Below, in pieces: positions 1-5,735 of a stretch of 17,285 nt of DNA. The position numbers and the translations under genes are program-made. Source of the stretch: CAYYWW01 sp964475515 (GTDB taxonomy: Archaea > Aenigmatarchaeota > Aenigmatarchaeia > QMZP01); contig CAYYWW010000018.1 of assembly GCA_964475515.1 (NCBI GenBank), positions 1-17,285 on the forward strand, given 5' to 3'. The notes beneath the pieces were generated by a model. It saw nothing but the letters and a program-made list of their open reading frames with translations. It had not been told where the DNA came from and searched no databases. The stretch's first letter is position 1. Each line of letters begins with the position of its first letter.

Positions 1-420
1 AATGCAGCGTTTTTTGGTTTGTATGAAAATACATTTCTAGTGCTGAAAGAAAATCTTGGAGAAGAAAAAGCACTGGAACTCTTTAGGCAAATTATGGAAA
101 AGGGACTGAGGAAAGCATATGATGCGTCTGGATTTGAACGGGGAAATCCTCAGGATTTTGCTAGAGTGGTTGGCGAAAGGGACAAAAATGTAGGGCTGCA
201 CGTGGAATTCCCGGAAGTTACCGAGTCAAAAATAGTGTACCGATTTTATACAGATCCATTTCCAAATCTCAGAGGGCACGTGGACCATGAAAAATTAGAT
301 GATACCTATATGTCGTTCAAGGTCAGATATCTGCTTGGTGAAAACTGGAATTATAAAACCACGAAGCACATTTGGGAAGGAGATGAATTCACAGAATTTG
401 TTATTACAAAGGTAGAGTAG
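1..420 (+). CDS. 5'-truncated hypothetical protein, possible ATC-hydrolase-like (PF14196-like) domain
   Basis: The reading frame is open from base 1 to the TAG at 418-420, so the gene starts before the window; the TTG at 19 is probably an internal codon rather than the start. At least 139 residues are visible. The C-terminal half (a conserved Phe-Thr/Asp-Pro-Phe stretch, then Asp-Asp-Thr-Tyr-Met, Gly-Glu-Asn-Trp and a final Trp-Glu-Gly-Asp-Glu-Phe) has the layout I associate with the L-2-amino-thiazoline-4-carboxylic acid hydrolase family, but the cysteines often found there are absent. That assignment is from memory of the family pattern and is weak. There is no signal peptide or membrane segment in the visible part. 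The gene is convergent with the DUF3326 gene, with only 12 bases between the two stop codons. Confidence 0.75.
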   Translation, partial: NAAFFGLYENTFLVLKENLGEEKALELFRQIMEKGLRKAYDASGFERGNPQDFARVVGERDKNVGLHVEFPEVTESKIVYRFYTDPFPNLRGHVDHEKLDDTYMSFKVRYLLGENWNYKTTKHIWEGDEFTEFVITKVE

Positions 421-432
421 AATTTGTAAGAA

Positions 433-1494
433 TTACATTATTCTCTTCAAAGCGCTTATTGGTCTTTCAACTGTCTTATAATCAATGCCTTCTTTCATGC
501 ATGCTAGAATTCCTGCGGCCTCTAAATAATTTTTTACCTGTATGACATTTTTCAGTTTCAGTTTCTCTTTTGTTACCTTTAGAACTGTTTTATTTTCTTC
601 AACAGCGATTATAGGTATGTTGTTTTTTTCTGCTGATAAAGCAGGTATTCCACCAAGACATGTTGCAGGTAAAACAACTGCTGAAACATCATCCAATTTT
701 ATATTGTCTTCTCTTGCTTTTTCTATTGGTACTGGCTGTGGTGCTTTGTGTAGTCCTTGCAATACACAACCAAGGTATGCTGGAGAGATGGCCTCAGCTC
801 CTGCTCTTGGGTCTATAACACCGGAAAACATTTCATGTTTTATTTCTTCCAACGTAAGCAATGGTGCATGTGCAGATGGTATTCCAAACTTCATGGAGAT
901 TGTATGTGATATTATAGCTTCTGTTCCACCGTATGGATTAGGTCCCTTGCCTTCAAAATAACGCTTTAAATCCTTGTATGATATTTTTATAGAAGTTGAT
1001 ATAGCGATAGCGTTGGCACCTTTCTTTATGAGTTTCTCAGCAGCGTTAAGAAAAATGTTTTGATCATCTATTTCACCCACGAATGCGCCTGATTTGTTTT
1101 TAACCGCTCTTCCACCAACTGGTTTATCAGTGAACGTGTAGCCAATAATGTTCACACCTTTAACTGTTTTTATAGCATCGATCGTGTTAAGGGCTATGTC
1201 TATGCTCTTCTTTTCTTTGCATCCAGAATCAAGCACAACTCCTATTTTATTTGCTCTTACTTCTTTTAATGCGATTTTCCGAAGAAAAAATCTATCTAAT
1301 GTGTAACCTTCCACATACAAAACATTTTCTTTTGCAACGTCAAGCTCAACTCCATTTACAACATTGGGGTGTGATATAACCTTATCTGCTATTGATGCTA
1401 TAAGGTTCGTTGCAGGAGTTGCATCTCCGACATACCCGCCTATGGAAGCTCCCACACCGGTTGGAACTATCTGGGCAACTATAAATTTATCCAT
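433..1494 (-). CDS. DUF3326 family protein
   Basis: The product is 353 residues from the ATG at 1494. An upstream in-frame ATG at 1524 exists, but it lies inside the preceding gene; the 1494 ATG follows that gene's TGA by a single T and has GAGGAG just upstream, so I prefer it. The sequence is soluble and alpha/beta in character. It opens with a glycine-rich segment (Val-Pro-Thr-Gly-Val-Gly-Ala-Ser-Ile-Gly-Gly, residues 9-19) followed by Gly-Asp-Ala-Thr-Pro-Ala-Thr-Asn, which I recognise as the hallmark of the DUF3326 family. Later conserved stretches are Asn-Pro-Tyr-Gly-Gly-Thr-Glu-Ala-Ile and Pro-Ala-Thr-Cys-Leu-Gly-Gly-Ile-Pro-Ala. No biochemical function is known to me; the Gly-rich and Ser/Thr-rich motifs suggest ligand or nucleotide binding, which is inference. 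It is transcribed with the 58-aa gene upstream. Confidence 0.9.
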   Translation of the reverse strand: MDKFIVAQIVPTGVGASIGGYVGDATPATNLIASIADKVISHPNVVNGVELDVAKENVLYVEGYTLDRFFLRKIALKEVRANKIGVVLDSGCKEKKSIDIALNTIDAIKTVKGVNIIGYTFTDKPVGGRAVKNKSGAFVGEIDDQNIFLNAAEKLIKKGANAIAISTSIKISYKDLKRYFEGKGPNPYGGTEAIISHTISMKFGIPSAHAPLLTLEEIKHEMFSGVIDPRAGAEAISPAYLGCVLQGLHKAPQPVPIEKAREDNIKLDDVSAVVLPATCLGGIPALSAEKNNIPIIAVEENKTVLKVTKEKLKLKNVIQVKNYLEAAGILACMKEGIDYKTVERPISALKRIM

Positions 1495-1495
1495 A

Positions 1496-1672
1496 TCACT
1501 CCTCAAATATACTGGCTTCAACAATAAGTTTACCCCTTTTTACATCAACAACAGCGTACCTCAAAGGGATTTGATTCTTTTTTAGATTTTTCTTGAAGAA
1601 TTCCATTATGGTATCTATATGGTGCCTGCGTTTGTTCATCTCTATTTCAAAACGTTGATTAAATATGGACAT
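1496..1672 (-). CDS. small unknown protein (58 aa) upstream of DUF3326
   Basis: This short frame starts at the ATG at 1672-1670 and ends with the TGA at 1498-1496. The 58-residue product is highly charged: it begins Met-Ser-Ile-Phe-Asn-Gln-Arg-Phe-Glu-Ile-Glu, has a basic Lys-Arg-Arg-His-His segment, an amphipathic helix-like stretch (Ile-Met-Glu-Phe-Phe-Lys-Lys-Asn-Leu), and a beta-rich end (Tyr-Ala-Val-Val-Asp-Val, then Lys-Leu-Ile-Val-Glu-Ala-Ser). I do not recognise a family. It is supported as a real gene by the stop-T-start junction with DUF3326 (TGA T ATG), which implies translational coupling, by a Shine-Dalgarno-like GAGGAG at its end serving the next gene, and by a TATA-like element near 1698-1707, about 25-35 bases upstream of its ATG, consistent with a leaderless message. 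Function unknown. Confidence 0.7.
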   Translation of the reverse strand: MSIFNQRFEIEMNKRRHHIDTIMEFFKKNLKKNQIPLRYAVVDVKRGKLIVEASIFEE

Positions 1673-1697
1673 AACTATTGAATAATTGTGAATTTTT

Positions 1698-1707
1698 ATT
1701 TATATAA
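1698..1707. promoter_or_regulatory. shared TATA element between tRNA-Leu and the 58-aa/DUF3326 operon
   Basis: The nearly self-complementary stretch TTTATATAAT lies about 25-34 bases before the first base of tRNA-Leu (1732) on the plus strand and about 26-35 bases before the ATG at 1672 on the minus strand. Those are the usual archaeal TATA-to-start distances in both directions, so one element could serve both transcripts. This is position-based inference. Confidence 0.5.
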
Positions 1708-1748
1708 TATCAAAAATACAATATACCTGATGCGGGGGTACCCAAGAA

Positions 1749-1796
1749 GCCTTTTCCATGGATGAGTATGAAAACTTCATGGAAAATGGGCTTGGT
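1749..1796 (+). other. putative tRNA intron 1 (D-loop)
   Basis: A strong hairpin (CCTTTTCCATG at 1750-1760 with CATGGAAAA plus GG on the 3' side, 17-nt loop) sits in the D-loop. One bulge-helix-bulge fit has the 4-bp helix CAAG (1743-1746) with CTTG (1791-1794), a 3-nt bulge AAG (1747-1749) and a 3-nt bulge GTA (1795-1797). The usual cut after the second bulge base on each side would remove 1749-1796. The outer helix is weak, so this is the least certain boundary of the four. Confidence 0.6.
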
Positions 1797-1821
1797 AACG
1801 GCCAAAGGGGCAGGACTTAAG

Positions 1822-1865
1822 TTAAAACTTAAGTTTTGATAGCTCAAAGCTAGATGAGATGAGAA
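1822..1865 (+). other. putative tRNA intron 2 (canonical 37/38 site)
   Basis: The insertion begins right after G37 (1821), the standard archaeal intron site. CTTA (1816-1819) can pair with TGAG (1860-1863, one G-U pair), leaving 3-nt bulges AGT (1820-1822) and AAA (1864-1866) beside the anticodon stem. Cutting after the second base of each bulge removes 44 nt and gives a 7-nt loop CTTAAGA. The intron contains the perfect palindrome AAAACTTAAGTTTT (1824-1837) and a small TAGCT/AGCTA hairpin. Confidence 0.8.
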
Positions 1866-1876
1866 ATCCTGTGGCT

Positions 1877-1940
1877 AAACCCTTTTACAGGAGACACTTC
1901 CACAAAAGCGTTTGCGGAAAACGCGTAAAGGGTTCCATAT
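1877..1940 (+). other. putative tRNA intron 3 (variable arm)
   Basis: Exon bases GTGG (1871-1874) can pair with CCAT (1935-1938, one G-U), with 3-nt bulges CTA (1875-1877) and ATT (1939-1941). The inner helix AACCCTTT..AC (1878-1888) pairs with GTAAAGGGTT (1925-1934) with one bulged T, enclosing a GCGTTT/AAACGC hairpin. Cutting after the second bulge base on each side leaves a clean variable arm T-GGC-TTAGT-GCC-TTC, the normal archaeal tRNA-Leu form. Confidence 0.78.
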
Positions 1941-1961
1941 TAGTGCCTTCCTGGGTTCGAA

Positions 1962-2022
1962 ACACCGCTCCTGTTACCAACAGAAGCGGTGGAGTAAGAT
2001 GGAGCCAACGCTTCCTCGAAAA
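1962..2022 (+). other. putative tRNA intron 4 (T-loop, 59/60)
   Basis: The T-loop bases TTCG (1956-1959) pair with CGAA (2017-2020), giving a 4-bp central helix stacked on the T-stem. The bulges are AAA (1960-1962) and AAT (2021-2023), three bases each. The standard cut removes 61 nt and restores CTGGG-TTCGAAT-CCCAG, a perfect T-arm. The insert carries two hairpins: CACCGCTCCTGTT with AACAGAAGCGGTG (1963-1991, one C/A mismatch) and GGAGC with GCTTCC (2001-2015). Confidence 0.82.
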
Positions 2023-2075
2023 TCCCAGCCCCCGCATCGTAATTTTAGTTCGTTGCGTAGTATGAATTAACTGAT

Positions 2076-2109
2076 CTTAGTGAAAAAAATTACTTAGTGA
2101 AAAAAATTA
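2076..2109 (+). repeat. 17-bp perfect tandem direct repeat
   Basis: CTTAGTGAAAAAAATTA occurs at 2076-2092 and again, abutting, at 2093-2109. It lies between the tRNA-Leu 3' end and the TATA-like TTTATATA (2118-2125) of the zinc-ribbon gene, so it could be an operator-type site or a simple duplication. Only two copies are present. Confidence 0.9.
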
Positions 2110-2134
2110 AAATTTTATTTATATAATTTAAATT

Positions 2135-2446
2135 ATGGCCGAAAAACCTCTTGAGGTTGTGGCCGAAGATACTGAAGAGGGAATTTGCATTGACACTGGA
2201 GGGGCATTGCATTATCGCGTGAAATGTCCCAAATGTAATCATCAGTTCTATTACGTTCCTGGTGAATTTGACAACCAATTCGATAGAACAGAAGTTGATG
2301 AACATGGATTTCATTACCCTGTATATTGCCCAAAATGTGACATCAGATTTGTCTTTTCTCCGGGAAGGCGAAAAATTGCAATAGCAGCGAAACTGCAAGA
2401 AGAATATAATAGATATTTAGATGTAACTGAAGAATGGTACGATTGA
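2135..2446 (+). CDS. small zinc-ribbon protein (103 aa)
   Basis: The 103-residue product has two Cys-Pro-Lys-Cys knuckles at about residues 31-34 and 65-68, about 30 residues apart, which is the arrangement of a single four-cysteine zinc ribbon. The linker is rich in Tyr, Phe and acidic residues; the tail (Arg-Arg-Lys-Ile-Ala-Ile-Ala-Ala-Lys-Leu-Gln-Glu) looks helical, and the protein ends acidic (Glu-Glu-Trp-Tyr-Asp). Such proteins often bind nucleic acid or act as protein adaptors, but I cannot name a partner. A TATA-like TTTATATA at 2118-2125 is only 10-17 bases from the ATG, closer than normal for leaderless initiation, so either another TATA is used or initiation is at the in-frame GTG at 2159, which has GAGG just upstream. 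It precedes the antiporter gene by 63 bases in the same direction. Confidence 0.85.
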   Translation: MAEKPLEVVAEDTEEGICIDTGGALHYRVKCPKCNHQFYYVPGEFDNQFDRTEVDEHGFHYPVYCPKCDIRFVFSPGRRKIAIAAKLQEEYNRYLDVTEEWYD

Positions 2447-2509
2447 CTCAAACACAGTCGTATTTTCTTTATTGAAGATATTTTAACATTTCACAACTAA
2501 TTATTATAC

Positions 2510-3721
2510 ATGACCATTGATGTTTTGGGTTTATTGGTTTTGTTTGGTACCACTGTTGTTATAGGTTATGTTGGTTCTGTGATATTTGACAAAACCAGAA
2601 TACCTGACATTATATGGCTTATACTTTTTGGTATAATCGTTGGTCCTCTATTTTCTTTTATAGAGAGGGAAATTTTCATAAACATATCCCCGCTTCTCGC
2701 TGCATTGGCTCTTTTGATAATACTTTTCGATGCAGGCCTTAATCTCGACTTTTTCAAACTTTTAAGAAACACCCCTCGCAGTCTTTTACTTTCCGTTGTA
2801 AATATACTTATCGCGATTCCCATTGTTGCTTTTGTATCCGTCTATTTTCTCGGGTTAAGTCTTCTTTCTGGTCTTCTGCTTGGTGCTATGCTTGGTGGAA
2901 CAAGTTCTCCTGTTGTAATTTCTATTGTAAACAAATTGCGGACAAGAGAAAAAGTTAAAACAATTCTGATGTTAGAATCGATAATCACAGACCCTTTAGT
3001 AATTATAGTTTCTATAGCTCTGTTGAATTTAATTGTTCCAATTAACCAAAATTATTCTCCTTTACAGGGTTTGTTGGGAACATTTTCTATAGGAGCAATG
3101 TTAGGGCTGATAACAGGTCTTGTCTGGCTTTTTGTTTTGGATAAAATTAAGGATAGACCATTTGATCATATGCTTACGCTCGCGATAGTCTTTCTACTTT
3201 ATGCATTAGTAGAATCGTCAGGTGGTAGTGGTCCTATTTCCGCATTCGCGTTTGGTGTAGTTTTGGGTAACGGCAAAAAATTCTGTGAGATGCTTAAGTT
3301 TAGAAAAATATTCACTGTCAGCAGGATTATGAGAACTTTTCAGGATGAAGTAACATTCTTCATAAAATCCTTTTTCTTTGTATACTTGGGACTTATTGTT
3401 GTTCTGAACAGGGAATATATTCTCTACGGTGTTATTATATCATTTATACTGATATTAACCAGAATTGTGTCAGTGAAAATTGCCTCTGTCAGGTTTAATA
3501 TAGAAGCTATAGAAAGGAAAATTATGAGTGCCATGGTTCCCAGGGGGCTCGCTGCCGCTGTTCTTGCACAGTTACCAATGAGTTACGGGTTGCCAAACGC
3601 CGAAATTTTTTCTAACGTTGTTCTTGTAGTTATTTTAACAACTGTGCTGTATTCGACTTTTATGACATGGTTCTTTTCTAGAAAAAGTGAAATGGAAACT
3701 CTAAAACCAAAGCAAAAATAA
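2510..3721 (+). CDS. cation:proton antiporter, CPA1/NhaP-like (Na_H_Exchanger family)
   Basis: The 403-residue protein is strongly hydrophobic with about 12-13 predicted membrane helices and no soluble C-terminal regulatory domain (no TrkA-N or TrkA-C). It fits the Na+/H+ exchanger family PF00999, which swaps cytoplasmic sodium or potassium for protons. Family marks visible are the unwound-helix motif Gly-Gly-Thr-Ser-Ser-Pro-Val-Val (residues 129-136), Glu-Ser-Ile-Ile-Thr-Asp (156-161) at the position of the usual Glu-Ser-x-x-Asn-Asp ion site, and a C-terminal Pro-Arg-Gly-Leu-Ala-Ala-Ala before the last helices. The replacement of Asn by Thr before Asp161 is notable, because the Asn-Asp versus Asp-Asp pair separates electroneutral from electrogenic members; transport stoichiometry cannot be called. 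A TATTTTAA element near 2478 is about 26 bases upstream of a start close to the ATG. Confidence 0.95.
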   Translation: MTIDVLGLLVLFGTTVVIGYVGSVIFDKTRIPDIIWLILFGIIVGPLFSFIEREIFINISPLLAALALLIILFDAGLNLDFFKLLRNTPRSLLLSVVNILIAIPIVAFVSVYFLGLSLLSGLLLGAMLGGTSSPVVISIVNKLRTREKVKTILMLESIITDPLVIIVSIALLNLIVPINQNYSPLQGLLGTFSIGAMLGLITGLVWLFVLDKIKDRPFDHMLTLAIVFLLYALVESSGGSGPISAFAFGVVLGNGKKFCEMLKFRKIFTVSRIMRTFQDEVTFFIKSFFFVYLGLIVVLNREYILYGVIISFILILTRIVSVKIASVRFNIEAIERKIMSAMVPRGLAAAVLAQLPMSYGLPNAEIFSNVVLVVILTTVLYSTFMTWFFSRKSEMETLKPKQK

Positions 3722-3749
3722 AAGGAAGGGATTCGGACTTTTGTTGAAG

Positions 3750-3824
3750 GGCCGTTGCCGAGATTCGAACTCGGGCCAAGAGCTCCACAGGCTCTTATGC
3801 TAACCAGGCTACACCACAACGGCC
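3750..3824 (-). tRNA. tRNA-His (anticodon GUG)
   Basis: Read on the minus strand, the cloverleaf is complete and uninterrupted: acceptor GCCGTTG pairs with CAACGGC, the anticodon is GTG (3788-3786), and the T-arm is CCGAG-TTCGAAT-CTCGG. The extra G at 3824 before the stem can pair with the C73 discriminator at 3750, giving the G-1:C73 pair that identifies tRNA-His for its synthetase; here G-1 is encoded. CCA is not encoded. A TTATAAATTG element at 3853-3862 upstream is a likely TATA box. The gene runs toward the end of the antiporter gene, which is only 28 bases away. Confidence 0.97.
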
Positions 3825-3897
3825 ATACCAGTATAAGATAGATTTGTTTTCAATTTATAAATGCGTTATTCAGACAAAAATAATTTTCTCAGCTTTC

Positions 3898-5037
3898 TTA
3901 TTTTTTCCTATACCTTTTCCAAAGGATATAAAGCACAATGATAACGATTACCACTGATATGAGAATAACACCAGTATTGTCTGCCTGGGGTGGTGTGAAA
4001 TTAAATGTCACTTCTTTTGTTATTTCGTTTTTTTCTGTTCCTGGACCGATGTAGTTTAAAATAAGCTTTCCCTGACCCTTAAGTACTATCGGAAATTCCA
4101 AAGTGGCTTTTTTATTTGCTTTGAGTTGTGTCACATAATCCACACCGACTGTTTTCTCATCAACAATTAGTTTTGATTCTATCGATTTTGCATCAGCTGT
4201 TCCCTTATTCGCTATTTCTATTTTTACTGTGTTTTTTTCGTAATTAGGCTCTATTTTTATTATGTCTATGAATATAGATCCCTTCACGGGTAGTCCTATA
4301 TTGAATGTTTCTGCTGTTGGTGTGTTATTTTCATTTTTGTAGTTTGCAGTAAGTGTTAATGTATATGTTGCAGGTTCGGCAGAACTGTCTACACTGAGTT
4401 TGAAAAGACCCAGCTTAGATTTTCCGGCTTCTATGTTTCCAATGTAAACATTTCCACCAGAAAAAACAGGCACTATGTATGAGGAATTTGAAGCAAGGGA
4501 TACTTCAACATCATGTGCCGTTCCAGTGCCTATGTTTTTAAAAATTGTTTCTAATTCTACAAAGTCTCCTGGTTCTATTATTTCCTTGCTTGTTTTAACA
4601 TCTTCAATTATAAGATCTGGTGTCCCCTCAACGCGCACATAAACTTTTTCTACGGTATAATCATTTGAAGGCAGCTCGTATATTTTAAATTCCAACTCAT
4701 AAGAATTGGTGGTTGCATTCTCATCTATGTGAAGGTTATAATCCAGGCTTACAGAATCCATCGCGTTTATTCTGTTAAATACTTTTATTTTATCTTCACC
4801 TGGAAGGAGTGTGAAAGGCGGTTTTGCTTGTATCTCTATCTTTATGTTTTCTGCATCGGCATATCCGTTGTTCTGTAACTCTATTTCTACATTAACGTTG
4901 TCTCCTGGGTTCACTGGGTATGGATTTTGTTTTGTCAAAACTATGTCTATGTCAGGGGAAATTAAAGCATGAACTGGGAGTGCTGTCAAGATACAAACCA
5001 AAAAAACTAAGATGAATTTATATTTCATAACTATCAT
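3898..5037 (-). CDS. secreted, membrane-anchored CARDB-type protein of the ABC transporter operon
   Basis: The 379-residue protein has a signal peptide (basic start, hydrophobic core about residues 7-20, likely cut after Val-His-Ala), then about 330 residues of beta-rich domains, and ends with one membrane helix (about 355-373) and a basic tail Trp-Lys-Arg-Tyr-Arg-Lys-Lys. The repeated pattern, such as Pro-Gly-Asp-x-Val-x-Val-Glu-Ile-Glu-Leu-Gln-Asn-Asn-Gly and Glu-Pro-Gly-Asp-Phe-Val-Glu-Leu, followed by Ile-Gly-Thr-Gly-Thr-Ala-His-Asp, marks Ig-like CARDB/NEW3-type domains (COG1361-like), probably three in tandem. The ATG at 5037 overlaps the ATPase stop (ATGA); a second ATG three codons on (5028) is also possible. 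Topology places the domains outside the cell. It may take the place that MacA-type partners hold in bacterial MacB systems; that is inference from the operon. Confidence 0.92.
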   Translation of the reverse strand: MIVMKYKFILVFLVCILTALPVHALISPDIDIVLTKQNPYPVNPGDNVNVEIELQNNGYADAENIKIEIQAKPPFTLLPGEDKIKVFNRINAMDSVSLDYNLHIDENATTNSYELEFKIYELPSNDYTVEKVYVRVEGTPDLIIEDVKTSKEIIEPGDFVELETIFKNIGTGTAHDVEVSLASNSSYIVPVFSGGNVYIGNIEAGKSKLGLFKLSVDSSAEPATYTLTLTANYKNENNTPTAETFNIGLPVKGSIFIDIIKIEPNYEKNTVKIEIANKGTADAKSIESKLIVDEKTVGVDYVTQLKANKKATLEFPIVLKGQGKLILNYIGPGTEKNEITKEVTFNFTPPQADNTGVILISVVIVIIVLYILWKRYRKK

Positions 5038-5735
5038 CCTTTTTTGCTATAGTTTTTTATTATCTCGCCGTCTTTTAAATTAATTATCCTTTCCGCATAT
5101 ATACTTATTTTTGGGTCATGTGTCACTATCACAATTGTATAATTTTTCTTTTTGTTTAGTTCGTTTAGAAATTTTATTATTTTTTCTCCTGTTTTTGTAT
5201 CCAAATTTCCAGTAGGCTCATCTGCAAGTATTATTTTAGGGTCGTTTGCAAGAGCTCTTGCTATCGCGACTCTCTGCTGTTCTCCACCAGAGAGTTGATT
5301 CGGTCTGTGATTGATTCTTTTCTCAAGGCCGACCAACTTCAAAAGCTCTTTTGCCTTATTTATCGCCTCATTTTTAGGCTTGTTTGCTATTCTTAAAGGA
5401 AGTGAAACGTTTTCCAACGCTGTTAAACTTGCTATTAGGTTAAACTGCTGAAAAATAAAACCTAATTTCTCTCTTCTTATTTTCGCTAATTGTGAATCAT
5501 TCAACATGCTTAGTTCATTACCGTCGATAAAAACTTTTCCGTCGTCTGCTTTCAAAAGAGCTCCCATTATGTCAAGCAATGTTGTTTTTCCACTACCAGA
5601 AGGTCCCATTATGGTTACAAATTCGCCCTCTGAAATTTCTAGATTTATGTTTTTAAGAACATGTAATTCATTCTCCTTGCCCCTATTATAATACTTGTTT
5701 ACATTTTTCAACTTTATTACATTCATATTACTCAT
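5034..5735 (-). CDS. ABC transporter ATP-binding protein (MacB/LolD type)
   Basis: The 233-residue ATPase has every motif of the class: Walker A Gly-Pro-Ser-Gly-Ser-Gly-Lys-Thr (44-51), Q-loop Gln-Gln-Phe-Asn-Leu (96-100), signature Leu-Ser-Gly-Gly-Glu-Gln-Gln (148-154), Walker B Ile-Ile-Leu-Ala-Asp-Glu-Pro (168-174), D-loop Gly-Asn-Leu-Asp, and switch His206. Leu-Ala-Asp-Glu-Pro-Thr-Gly-Asn-Leu-Asp is typical of the LolD/MacB/FtsE group. It would energise the permease encoded just upstream. The ATG at 5735 overlaps the permease stop by 8 bases, but GAGGT lies directly against it; the ATG at 5726 has that GAGGT 9 bases upstream and may be the true start (230 aa). It overlaps the CARDB gene by 4 bases, so the three genes form a translationally coupled operon. 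Confidence 0.97.
   Translation of the reverse strand: MSNMNVIKLKNVNKYYNRGKENELHVLKNINLEISEGEFVTIMGPSGSGKTTLLDIMGALLKADDGKVFIDGNELSMLNDSQLAKIRREKLGFIFQQFNLIASLTALENVSLPLRIANKPKNEAINKAKELLKLVGLEKRINHRPNQLSGGEQQRVAIARALANDPKIILADEPTGNLDTKTGEKIIKFLNELNKKKNYTIVIVTHDPKISIYAERIINLKDGEIIKNYSKKG

Larger units (their letters stand above)
1732..2036 (+). tRNA. tRNA-Leu (anticodon UAA) interrupted by four intron-like insertions
   Basis: The 7-bp acceptor stem is perfect: GCGGGGG at 1732-1738 pairs with CCCCCGC at 2029-2035, with discriminator A at 2036 and no encoded CCA. U8 and A9 are 1739-1740. The D-stem is CCC 1741-1743 with GGG 1807-1809, and the D-loop end GGCCAAA (1800-1806) matches the archaeal tRNA-Leu pattern. 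The anticodon stem CAGGA (1811-1815) pairs with TCCTG (1867-1871); the loop CTTAAG gives anticodon TAA at 1818-1820. The class II variable arm is T-GGC...GCC-TTC, ending at 1950. The T-arm is CTGGG (1951-1955), TTCGAA, then T-CCCAG (2023-2028). Four insertions of about 48, 44, 64 and 61 nt separate these parts; removing them leaves an 88-nt standard tRNA-Leu. The insertions are listed separately. A TATA element lies near 1698-1707. Read as one exon the gene would be missed or misread by simple tRNA models. Confidence 0.88.

Noticed and set aside
1732..2036. SRP (7S) RNA or RNase P RNA, suggested by length near 300 nt and pairing ends
   Set aside because: The SRP helix 8 core (GGAAG...AGCA type) and the RNase P conserved regions are absent, while all tRNA-Leu parts are present in order.
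1859..2065. 68-aa plus-strand open frame
   Set aside because: It lies wholly across the tRNA-Leu exons and inserts, has no start signals and no recognisable protein features.
2090..2398. 102-aa minus-strand frame opposite the zinc-ribbon gene
   Set aside because: The plus strand has the paired CxxC motifs and better start context; the minus frame has no family features.
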